Source: Pseudomonadota bacterium
GTDB lineage: Bacteria; Pseudomonadota; Alphaproteobacteria; Rhizobiales; Hyphomicrobiaceae
Length of the DNA: 16,840 nucleotides
Direction: 5' to 3'
Assembly: GCA_021813195.1 (NCBI GenBank)
Contig: JAKALI010000034.1
Location: forward strand, 1-16,840
Shown here: positions 1 to 7,379 of the stretch, in pieces
How the letters are laid out: every line of letters starts with the position of its first letter
Numbering within the stretch: position 1 is the first letter of the stretch
Translations under genes and position numbers: made by a program
Notes under the pieces: model-generated
What the model was told of the DNA's origin: nothing
The model's database searches: none
Seen by the model: only the letters and a program-made list of their open reading frames with translations

Positions 1-609
1 TTCGAGATCGACGTAAAGGCTTGGTCGGTGGTCGGCAATTGACCGAGCCAGGGTCGTCTTTCCGGACTGCCGCGGTCCCAAAAGTCCGACTGCCGGCTCG
101 AGCTTCAACATTTGCTCGAGCATCGTGATGGCGGCATGAATATGGCCGCCATCGATCAGCGCTTGGCCGTAGTCGCGCATCATCATCGGATCGTTCGGCT
201 CGCGCACGAGCCCACGGTCTGCCGTGCGTGCGAGCAGATCGAAGGCGCGGGCGGCCTTCAGAGCTTTGAGCACCTCCCGGATGCTACCTGTTTCCACGAA
301 AATCGATTGGTTAGTGAGCAGCGTGTAGAAACTGTCCCAACTTGCCCGCAGCGCGGCCATGTCAACCGGGCGTACTTTGGCATGGCTTTTGATTTGATCG
401 GCAATGGCGTAAACATTGGGACCAACGCTGGCGGCGAGCATCGGTGTTTCGCTCAGCGCTTCCACCAGGCGGTAAGCGCCCGCGCTGTGGAGCGGGCGGC
501 CTTCCTCCGTCATAAGTCGCTTCAGTTCCCCGATCAGTCTTTGTACGGCCGACCAATCACCGCTCTGCCCCGCCCGCGCAATTCTGTCGATCAATTCCTC
601 GGTCGTCAT
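1..609 (-). CDS. TPR-like region fused to DUF4143-type AAA ATPase (3' end cut by window edge)
   Basis: The reading frame is open for 203 codons from an ATG at 609 to the window edge; an AAGGTG ribosome binding site lies about 6 nt upstream. Residues 1-150 look alpha-helical. A TPR-like helix pair is visible at about 137-158 (DYGQALIDGGHIHAAITMLE), of the kind seen at the N-termini of some TPR/serine-protease proteins. Residues 163-203 switch abruptly to the start of a DUF4143-type predicted ATPase: LEPAVGLLGPRQSGKTTLAR holds the Walker A motif GPRQSGKTT, followed by the usual P-S-L-Y-V-D-L-E strand. DUF4143 proteins normally begin about 20-40 residues before this motif, so the TPR part looks like a fusion. 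A second possible ATPase start, ATG at 123, has no visible ribosome binding site. The gene begins 37 bp after the muramidase gene and is probably cotranscribed with it. The function is unknown. Confidence 0.7.
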   Translation of the reverse strand, partial: MTTEELIDRIARAGQSGDWSAVQRLIGELKRLMTEEGRPLHSAGAYRLVEALSETPMLAASVGPNVYAIADQIKSHAKVRPVDMAALRASWDSFYTLLTNQSIFVETGSIREVLKALKAARAFDLLARTADRGLVREPNDPMMMRDYGQALIDGGHIHAAITMLEQMLKLEPAVGLLGPRQSGKTTLARSIADHRPSLYVDLE

Positions 610-646
610 GAAATTCACCTTACGCAAGACATCGATTTTCGAGCGC

Positions 647-3385
647 TCAGGCCAGGCTTGTCGGTGCCGGCTGACCCGCGGCGCCGCTATACGGCGCGGC
701 CGGATCGAGACCGGCGAGCACAGCGCGCTTGTTTAACTCTCGTGCCCAGGCCGTGCAGGCGCCTTGGATCATCGTCGCCACTTCCTCTTGCTTGTCCTGC
801 ACTGCGGGCTTTAGAACTTTGTCGACGATGATCTTGGCTACGATGGGCGCAATGGGCCCCAGAATGCCGAGGCTCCACACCAGGATCTCCGTCAGTTTCT
901 TGACGACCTCCTCGGGGCTGATTTTTGCGGCATCGAGAAGAGTTTTTTGAATTTCGGAGCGATCCTTGGCGTCGGTGGTCTGATCGCCGCAAATGAGATC
1001 GTGCGCGGCCCGCTCGATGCGAGTGAACACGCGCCGTCCCATGTTGGCGAAATCGAAAAAGCTCTCCGGCGTGATCGATTCCAACTGTGGCAGGTTTGGC
1101 GCGCTGGCAAGCCCCGGGTTGGTGCGGGCGATGGCCGAGCGGCGACCGATTTCAAAGTAGAGACTCTCGTAGGGATCGCGCGCGCTTTCCAACTGTCCTG
1201 CAAGAAAGGGCACGTTCGCGACAACGATGGGCGGCTGTTCGGCCCCAAAGACATTGTGTGCGAGCTTCTGATCCAGTTCGGGGCCATAAATGCCGTCTGC
1301 CCAACCAAGTGCGGCGGGCCCCTTTTGGTAATCCGTCAAGGCCTTGCGCATGGCGGCATCGAAGATACCGGTTTCCGGCAGACCGAGCACACGCTGCAGA
1401 CGCACGACTGTCTCGCCCCGCGAACCGTGCCGCAGCCGTCCAAGACGCGCCAACACCGCGGCGAAGTCCGTGTCGGCTCCCGTCTCTCGCAGGCGTGCGG
1501 CGATGGCTGCTTCGAGCCCGGTCAGGAGGACGTATGAAAATTTGAGCCCGTGATCGCCCGTCCCCGGCTTCGTCAAGCCAAGCGCTTTGCGGAACAGGGC
1601 CCAGACGCCTGTATGTTCGCCGCTTAGCGTGTTGATGCTGCCTTCGATCACCTGGCAGCCGTTTGAGGAAAATTTTGCGCTATAGGTCCTATCCATGAAA
1701 GCCGGATGGATATTGTCGTAGGGCCACTTGTCGAGCGGTTGCGGGGTGTAGTCCCAAGCATCGCGGGAATCGTAGACGACATTTGCGCTGGTCCTCAGCA
1801 CGGTGAACGGTTCGGCCTCGCGCAGACATCCGGACTTCGTGCGGTGGGGCCCCACCACGTAGCTGTAGCAGCCGCAGGGCAGAAGATTGCAGCCCTTACC
1901 ATTCGTCTTGGAGGCGGCGAGCACAGCCGCGCGCTTGGGCACTGTCGAGGCGATGAACCCCGACAGCCGCTGACTGGCGATGTGGTAAACACCGATGACG
2001 CACTTGAATTCAGCGTGGTCTGGCCGCGTTTCGCGCAACAGCAGGGACGCGCGCTCGATCTGAAAGGACTTGTCCTTGGGATTGCCGGTCGTCGCTTCAA
2101 GCCGCGCGCCGCGCAGGCCGAAAATGATGCGGCCATGGGTTCGGTCAGGCTCGAAACCGTTGGCGCGAATGAGGAGGTCCAAGTCCTGGGTGGTGAATTG
2201 GAACGTGCAGTCCTTAAGTTCCCGATCCTCTGCCCGGATATGACGGTATTCAGTACTCAGATCGTCATCTTTCACCCACGTGACGGCGGTCCAAGGTTGC
2301 GCTGACTCGAGTTCGCGGAACGGCGGCGGTGGCGGCACCATGTCGTCCGTAACATCGGGAGGCTCGCCTTCGTATTCACCTTCCGCGGATGAGGCACTTT
2401 CGAGAGATTCGAGGGAGACGAACGGTGACAGACGTGAGGCGAAGCTTTCCGCTTGGGCTCCTGCTGTAGCGCCAGACTGGGTTCCGGCGAGGCCGGCCAC
2501 ACCGGCGAAACCCGCAGTGGCGCTCGTGTCGCCGAAGCCGGTTGCTAGATCGCGCACCGGCTGCGGCGGTAAGGTGACGATCATTGCCTTTTGCGCCTCG
2601 AGAAGTCCGTCTTCGAAGAGACGCGCCTCGGCATCGCGGCGCTTGTGGAGGCCGCTGAATTTCTCCTTGGACCAGATGACTTTCATCGACCGGAATTCGC
2701 CCGGAACGGACTGGAACTGTTTTGCTGAGGCGTGGTCGCGAATGTTGCGCATGTGCTGGCGCCTTTCGCCTTTGAGCCTGGCGCCGCGATTGTAGACGAG
2801 GGAAAATAGCGCGCCGAACGCGTGGGCATGAAGCTCCCGCACATTGGGAAAGGTTGCCAGCACCAGCTTGGCGAACTTCGGCACGGTGGTCGCATGATAG
2901 ACTGCAATCGCCGCCTCCCACGGCACGACGATGTGGCGCACGGCTCCGAGCATCGCCTTGGCAGTTTCGCCTCTGCGACTTACGGTCCGTGAGAGGAGTT
3001 CGAAATCTGTCGCGGACAGATAGGGCTTCCAGTCGCGCTCGAAATTGGCGAGAGAATTGTAGCCGAGGTCGTAGCCGATGCCGATTGTGATGCCAGATGT
3101 AAGACCGGGCCAGCACGGCGATTTGTATCTCTTCTGATAGCCACTGAGACCGCCGACCTCATAGAAGGTGAGGAGGTCGTGGGCCTTTTGCGAGATGAGC
3201 CGCGCAAGGTCATCGTTGGTGAGAGCTTCGATCTGAGGCGGGAGTTTCGCCTCGCGAAAGTCGGCGAAGCTTTCGTCCCCACCGTCGCTTTCGTAGCGTT
3301 CGCGGTAGCCGTAATTCTGATCGACCTCGTCTTCGGTTAACGGGCTCAGTCCGGCAACACTTTCGTAAACGTCGGGAGAACTCAT
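647..3385 (-). CDS. Multidomain pesticin/lysozyme-like cell-wall hydrolase with peptidoglycan-binding domain
   Basis: This gene encodes a 912-residue protein predicted to cut peptidoglycan. Residues about 55-245 resemble the pesticin/T4-lysozyme (muramidase) fold. Glu76 (FYEVGG), Thr100 and Asp106 (SGITIGIGYD) are spaced almost as in the pesticin catalytic triad. A Pro-rich and acidic linker (about 325-360) follows. The next region, of unrecognised family, has a Cys cluster at 498-520 and the motif SSNGCQVIEG (Cys577), which recalls S-x-G-C active sites of YkuD/L,D-transpeptidase-like enzymes. Residues 644-712 look like a PG_binding_1 domain. Near the C-terminus a hydrophobic stretch (832-854) precedes an amphipathic tail. 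The ATG at 3385 was chosen because GGAAGGTG lies about 6 nt upstream. A longer frame from 3493 adds 36 residues with no convincing signal peptide. No export signal is evident, so it may be an effector or toxin-like enzyme (inference). Confidence 0.75.
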   Translation of the reverse strand: MSSPDVYESVAGLSPLTEDEVDQNYGYRERYESDGGDESFADFREAKLPPQIEALTNDDLARLISQKAHDLLTFYEVGGLSGYQKRYKSPCWPGLTSGITIGIGYDLGYNSLANFERDWKPYLSATDFELLSRTVSRRGETAKAMLGAVRHIVVPWEAAIAVYHATTVPKFAKLVLATFPNVRELHAHAFGALFSLVYNRGARLKGERRQHMRNIRDHASAKQFQSVPGEFRSMKVIWSKEKFSGLHKRRDAEARLFEDGLLEAQKAMIVTLPPQPVRDLATGFGDTSATAGFAGVAGLAGTQSGATAGAQAESFASRLSPFVSLESLESASSAEGEYEGEPPDVTDDMVPPPPPFRELESAQPWTAVTWVKDDDLSTEYRHIRAEDRELKDCTFQFTTQDLDLLIRANGFEPDRTHGRIIFGLRGARLEATTGNPKDKSFQIERASLLLRETRPDHAEFKCVIGVYHIASQRLSGFIASTVPKRAAVLAASKTNGKGCNLLPCGCYSYVVGPHRTKSGCLREAEPFTVLRTSANVVYDSRDAWDYTPQPLDKWPYDNIHPAFMDRTYSAKFSSNGCQVIEGSINTLSGEHTGVWALFRKALGLTKPGTGDHGLKFSYVLLTGLEAAIAARLRETGADTDFAAVLARLGRLRHGSRGETVVRLQRVLGLPETGIFDAAMRKALTDYQKGPAALGWADGIYGPELDQKLAHNVFGAEQPPIVVANVPFLAGQLESARDPYESLYFEIGRRSAIARTNPGLASAPNLPQLESITPESFFDFANMGRRVFTRIERAAHDLICGDQTTDAKDRSEIQKTLLDAAKISPEEVVKKLTEILVWSLGILGPIAPIVAKIIVDKVLKPAVQDKQEEVATMIQGACTAWARELNKRAVLAGLDPAAPYSGAAGQPAPTSLA

Positions 3386-3651
3386 GCAACACCTTCCATT
3401 CAAAAAAAGACCGGCGACAACCGACATGCCGGACAAACGCGGAATGAAATGCAGGTGAATTGGCAGATGACTGCTTTGGTGCCAGAAAAACATATCGCTG
3501 CACTAGCGAAGCCGCCAGTGATGATCTGAATGGAGATGATTTATGCCGCGCCGCGTGCATTCTCGGCCACAGTCGCCGGGCACAGCATTTGGCGTTGCGG
3601 GGCCGCTGGAGGGACGAGAGCCGGCAGGCGCGTCGGTCGGATAGGATCGCG
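3386..3651. other. Intergenic gap between bamB and the muramidase gene
   Basis: These 266 bp lie downstream of bamB and upstream of the muramidase gene, both on the minus strand. I see no tRNA, no insertion-sequence end and no hairpin with a T-tract that would clearly end bamB transcription. The muramidase promoter is presumably here, but no -35/-10 pair stands out. Short open frames crossing the gap have no ribosome binding site or recognisable product. Confidence 0.5.
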
Positions 3652-5055
3652 TCAGTTGAGCGCGATGAGACGAGCGGTATCGGTCAAAATATACATACGC
3701 CCACCCGCGACGACCGGAGCAACATACGAACCCGCCGACAAGCTCTGCTGAGCGAGAACGCGGCCGGTCATCGCATCGACGGAAACGAGAGTCCCCTTGG
3801 ATGAGACCGCCCACAGGGCTTTGTTGGCGAGGACGGGCCCCGACCAGGTGCCGCTCGCCGGCAACTTTGCCGTCCATTGGACTTTGCCGTCGCGCTTGGC
3901 GACCGCCAGGATCTGCCCCGACGTATCAATGATGAAGACGCTTTCTCCTGCCACCCATGGCATTTGCGTGCCGGGCGCATTGATGGACCATATGCGCTCG
4001 CCCGAGCGGGCATTCGTCGCCACCATGCGGCCCGCATGTCCGATCGCGTAGACGATGCCGTTCTCGATGGCCGGACGCGCGGCATCCGTGAGGGACGCGA
4101 ACTGCGAACTCGTGCGCGTCCGGGTCAGGCTCTCCGACCAAACCGGAGAGCCATCCAGAACTTTAAGGCCGATCACGTCGCCACTGGGGTAAGGTACGGC
4201 GACGATTTCGGAGTCGACGGCGGGACTGGCATTGAGCGACAGGCTCGCTTGTTGCGGCAAGCCACGCGAGGACCAAAGTTCCTGGCCATCGACACCCGAC
4301 AGGCAGAAGAAGCGCCCTTCGGCCGTCAATACGAACACGCGGTCGGCGGCTGCCGTCGGCGAGGAACGAACCGGTGCACCCAAGTTCTTTTCCCACAAGC
4401 GCTTGCCGGTCGCCGGATCCATCGCAATTACGGCGCCAAAGCCACTGGCGCCGTACAGGCGACCGTTGTCGGCAGCCAGACCGCCACCGTACCCGCCGCC
4501 ATCGGAACCACCGAGCGAGAAGATGCTGCTGGTCGAGAAATTGAACCCGCTACTCGCGCTCGCCGTCTGTGGGGGAGTCGGCTCCAGGCTCTGGCGCCAA
4601 AGTTGCGATCCGCCAGAGGTCGAGAATGCCGTGACTTTCCCTTCGGCATCGAGCGTGAAGACACGTCCGCCGTAAACGATTGGGCTCGCGGTGATGCGGC
4701 CCAAGGCACTCGATCCCGAGCCGGCGCTGGCGCTCCAAGCCTCCCGCACCGAACTTGACAGTGCGAGATGTCCGATCGCATTGTTGGGCGTACCGCCGGG
4801 TTGTGACCAGTCCTCGTTCAAAACTGGCTGGGGCAGTACGATTGGGGCACTCGCATCGGCCAGCTCACCCGGGATGCGCTCGGCCTGCGGTAGGACGGGA
4901 ATGCGTCGGCCCGGGATTGGCTCCGGCTTTTCTTTGAAGGGATTGAGTTCGCTGACTTTCGGCAGACTAGGCAGCCCATCGGAACACCCCGAGAGCACGA
5001 GGGCGCACATGCCTGTCAGACATAGCGCTCGCGATATGGTGGGCCTTCGGGCCAT
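3652..5055 (-). CDS. bamB: Outer membrane assembly factor BamB, PQQ-like beta-propeller lipoprotein
   Basis: BamB is a periplasmic lipoprotein of the BAM complex that helps insert beta-barrel proteins into the outer membrane. The 467-residue product starts with a short basic segment and a hydrophobic stretch ending in the lipobox LSGC (lipidated Cys24). A Pro-rich linker follows, then repeated blades with PQQ-type motifs such as VYAIGHAGRMVATNARSGE and LYGASGFGAVIAMDPATGK. It is longer than E. coli BamB (about 390 residues), partly because of a Ser/Gly-rich loop at about 160-192 within one blade. The ATG at 5055 has AGGAG 8 nt upstream, and that site overlaps the stop codon of the preceding yfgM-like gene, so the two are probably translated as a pair. 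Confidence 0.93.
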   Translation of the reverse strand: MARRPTISRALCLTGMCALVLSGCSDGLPSLPKVSELNPFKEKPEPIPGRRIPVLPQAERIPGELADASAPIVLPQPVLNEDWSQPGGTPNNAIGHLALSSSVREAWSASAGSGSSALGRITASPIVYGGRVFTLDAEGKVTAFSTSGGSQLWRQSLEPTPPQTASASSGFNFSTSSIFSLGGSDGGGYGGGLAADNGRLYGASGFGAVIAMDPATGKRLWEKNLGAPVRSSPTAAADRVFVLTAEGRFFCLSGVDGQELWSSRGLPQQASLSLNASPAVDSEIVAVPYPSGDVIGLKVLDGSPVWSESLTRTRTSSQFASLTDAARPAIENGIVYAIGHAGRMVATNARSGERIWSINAPGTQMPWVAGESVFIIDTSGQILAVAKRDGKVQWTAKLPASGTWSGPVLANKALWAVSSKGTLVSVDAMTGRVLAQQSLSAGSYVAPVVAGGRMYILTDTARLIALN

Positions 5056-5064
5056 TTAGGTCTC

Positions 5065-5856
5065 CTAATTCGCCGCGGGGGCGACTCTGTCGTCCTTGGC
5101 ACCCGAATCGGGCGCTGCCGGGGCAGTCCCACTAGCAGGCGCCTGGCTGGGCGCTCCGGTCGCGGCCGCGGGTGCTGGCGTGGCCCCCTTGGCCGTCTCA
5201 GCAGCTGCGATCGAACCAAGGACAACTTGGACGCGTTCGATGGTCCCTTTCGACACCTCGGGCTCAGCCAGAAGCGGCATCAAGAGCGCACGAGCTTCGG
5301 TGAGCTTGCCCGCCTTATACGCGGCGGTGCCCAGCAATTCGCGGGCCGGGACACGCCAGGGCGTGCTGCCGTTGGCCAGATCGTTGAGCCGATTCTGCAT
5401 CTCGGTAAAGTCGGCCTCACCAAGCCTCAAGCTGGCCGCTTGAATGGCGGCGAAGGTGCGCAAATCACGGTCCGCTTTGCCATTTGTGGCGACGGACTCG
5501 AAGACGGCGAGCGCCTCCTTCGGCCGGCCAGCCTCCAGATGCTGGCCAGCAATTCTCAGTTGGGCAAGGGTCGCATAGCCCGGCTGACCTTGCGCAACAA
5601 TGGCTTCGAGGGCTGCCCGCGCCTCGTCCGTTTTTCCAGCTGCCGCAAGCTGATAAGCCGCCTGGTACTGCGCGCCGCCCGCCTCGGCCAGGCTTTGCTG
5701 GCGCCACTCCCAGAACTTGTAGCCGCCGACGATTGCCAGGATCAGCGCTGCTCCGGCGAGGACGTATCCGCCGTAACGCTCCCACATCTTCTCCATCTGT
5801 TCGCGACGCAACGCCTCGTCGACTTCGCGCAACAGCGGGTCATTTTTATCCACCAT
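5065..5856 (-). CDS. YfgM/AncA-like TPR inner-membrane protein
   Basis: This is a 263-residue protein of the YfgM (TPR_21) type. It has a short cytoplasmic N-terminus rich in charged residues (REVDEALRREQMEKMWERYG) and one membrane segment at about 29-46. A TPR-containing periplasmic domain follows (about 55-225), with helices such as GAQYQAAYQLAAAGKTDEAR. The tail is Ala/Pro-rich and low in complexity. In E. coli, YfgM binds the SecYEG translocon and cooperates with periplasmic chaperones; its gene likewise sits next to bamB. The ATG at 5856 is preceded by GAGGAGAT about 10 nt upstream. Only 9 bp separate its stop from the bamB start, so an operon is likely. Confidence 0.88.
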   Translation of the reverse strand: MVDKNDPLLREVDEALRREQMEKMWERYGGYVLAGAALILAIVGGYKFWEWRQQSLAEAGGAQYQAAYQLAAAGKTDEARAALEAIVAQGQPGYATLAQLRIAGQHLEAGRPKEALAVFESVATNGKADRDLRTFAAIQAASLRLGEADFTEMQNRLNDLANGSTPWRVPARELLGTAAYKAGKLTEARALLMPLLAEPEVSKGTIERVQVVLGSIAAAETAKGATPAPAAATGAPSQAPASGTAPAAPDSGAKDDRVAPAAN

Positions 5857-6120
5857 GAGTCTGAGATCTCCTCACCGATCCACAGCCGCGGCGGACCGGA
5901 ATGGTCTTACACGTGTCGCCTCGCCTGCAACCCAAGCAGCAAGGCCAGCTTGGGCATGCGAGACGGTTTGTTGCGCCCGGCAACGCTAAGTGCCGCCCGA
6001 CAGCGCATCTGGAGCCCGCATTGACCACGCCGAAATGGCGCAACGCAACCCATTTCATACCGCAGATTGCGGCCTCTCGCTCCACCGAGCACACCCCGGC
6101 GGCGGATCAGGGATGGCGGA
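5857..6120. other. Intergenic region between panB and the yfgM-like gene
   Basis: This 264 bp gap lies between two minus-strand genes. Apart from the ribosome binding site GAGGAGAT just before the yfgM-like start, I see no gene, terminator or clear promoter. The gap is long enough that yfgM-bamB may have its own promoter separate from panB. Confidence 0.45.
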
Positions 6121-7014
6121 TCAACCGTCTCGACCTCCCGCGGGGCGAGGGCGCCGAGGTGGCCGCGCTCCAGAGGAGGGGGCCACCTTCTCGCCGTCAT
6201 CCTTGAGATCATAACTGTGCGGCGGGTCGGGAAACCGGCGCGCACGCACATCCTCTGCGTAGCTGCGGATGGCACTGTCGATGGCCGCTCCAATGCGGCC
6301 GAACTCTTTGACGAATTTGGGAACCCTGGGGGATAGCCCGAGCATGTCCTCCATGACGAGGATCTGCCCATCGCAGCCCGCGCCCGCCCCGATGCCGATG
6401 GTGGGAATTGGAATTGCCTCCGTGATGCGTTCTGCCAGCGGCGCGGCCAGCGCTTCGAGTACGACGGCAAAGGCCCCGGCTTCGGCGACGAGACGCGCAT
6501 CCTCTTCGATCGCGGCCCACTGATCTCGCGTGCGTCCTTGCGCCTTGAAGCCGCCAATCACGTTGATTGACTGCGGGGTCAATCCAATATGGGCCATGAC
6601 AGGAATGCCGCGTTCGACGAGATAGTGAATGGTTTCCGCCATCCGCCGCCCGCCCTCTAGCTTCACCGCGCCGCAGTCCGTCTCCTTCATCACATGGGCC
6701 GCATTGCGAAACGCGACAGACGGGCTTTCCTCGTAAGTGCCGAACGGCATGTCCACGACGATGAGGGCCCGCTTGGCGCCGCGCACGACGGCCCGGCCGT
6801 GCATGATCATCAACTCCAACGGCACGGGCACGGTCGTCTCATAGCCATGCATGACCATTCCGAGACTATCGCCGACGAGGAGAAAATCGCAGTGCCGGTC
6901 GGCGATGGCGGCCGTATGAGCATGATAAGACGTCAGCGCAACGATAGGCTCGCGCCCTTTCATCGCGGTGATGTCGGGAGCCATGATGCGCCGGATTGGC
7001 TTGTGCTGGGTCAT
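6121..7014 (-). CDS. panB: 3-methyl-2-oxobutanoate hydroxymethyltransferase (ketopantoate hydroxymethyltransferase)
   Basis: PanB transfers a hydroxymethyl group from 5,10-methylene-tetrahydrofolate to 2-oxoisovalerate, making ketopantoate in the first committed step of pantothenate (vitamin B5, CoA) synthesis. The 297-residue protein keeps the family landmarks: [21 protein letters not shown] with Mg-binding Asp49, VVDMPFG with Asp88, VKLEGG with Lys118 and Glu120, [10 protein letters not shown], the probable catalytic Glu187 in VVLEAL, and TIGIGAG. The start [10 protein letters not shown] was chosen because family members begin shortly before the TAPDI-like motif (here MAPDI). The frame extends upstream to 7107, but those 31 residues resemble nothing in PanB. 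No clear ribosome binding site precedes 7014. A basic Arg/Pro-rich tail after about residue 270 exceeds the usual length of about 265-275. Confidence 0.96.
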   Translation of the reverse strand: MTQHKPIRRIMAPDITAMKGREPIVALTSYHAHTAAIADRHCDFLLVGDSLGMVMHGYETTVPVPLELMIMHGRAVVRGAKRALIVVDMPFGTYEESPSVAFRNAAHVMKETDCGAVKLEGGRRMAETIHYLVERGIPVMAHIGLTPQSINVIGGFKAQGRTRDQWAAIEEDARLVAEAGAFAVVLEALAAPLAERITEAIPIPTIGIGAGAGCDGQILVMEDMLGLSPRVPKFVKEFGRIGAAIDSAIRSYAEDVRARRFPDPPHSYDLKDDGEKVAPSSGARPPRRPRPAGGRDG

Positions 7015-7379
7015 GCGGGTTTTTTGAGCATGGTGAACATGTGAAATATGCGGCTTGCGCGCAGGCCTCAGCAAATGTTGCGTGCGCGCCGTGTGGCAGA
7101 CCTCCAATTGAACGTTGGGGTTAGCCTAGGCGCTCGCGCCGCAAACCTCCAGCGCTCGTTGGTTTTCTGCTTTACATCGCTGCCGGAGCCCAAAATGGCG
7201 TTAAGTTCAGGAGCATGCTGGCCGCGAAGCCACAACTGTCGCTGACTTGGCATAAAAGTGTATTGGATCCGTTGCGATAACAGGGGGTCCTCTGATAACC
7301 AGTCAATGACGATACGATCGAAGGCTGCGTGCTTTCTCGCCAGCGGGGTGTTGTGCGCACAGGACTTGGGGGATTGGAC
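7015..7379. other. Divergent intergenic region between panB and the L,D-transpeptidase gene
   Basis: This 365 bp region must hold promoters in both directions. A minus-strand frame crosses it (7068-7712), but that frame is antisense to the transpeptidase gene, is rich in Arg and has no family features. I found no convincing -35/-10 pair on either strand, no repeat and no RNA gene. Confidence 0.45.

Noticed and set aside
112..831. A 239-codon open frame on the plus strand
   Set aside because: It lies opposite the TPR-ATPase gene and the end of the muramidase gene, both of which have recognisable domains and ribosome binding sites. Its own product has no family features.
947..1537. A 196-codon plus-strand frame opposite the muramidase gene
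   Set aside because: It is an antisense shadow in G+C-rich DNA and lies inside the PG_binding_1 coding region of the other strand.
2376..3116. A 246-codon minus-strand frame inside the muramidase gene
   Set aside because: It is the same strand read in another frame. The Arg-rich, low-complexity product is typical of a shifted reading of a real gene.
3877..4758. A 293-codon plus-strand frame opposite bamB
   Set aside because: bamB is certain from its lipobox and propeller repeats. The antisense product has no domain and is Arg/Ala-rich.
5227..6024. A 265-codon plus-strand frame opposite the yfgM-like gene
   Set aside because: It is antisense to a gene with a clear membrane segment and TPRs, and no ribosome binding site or family was seen.
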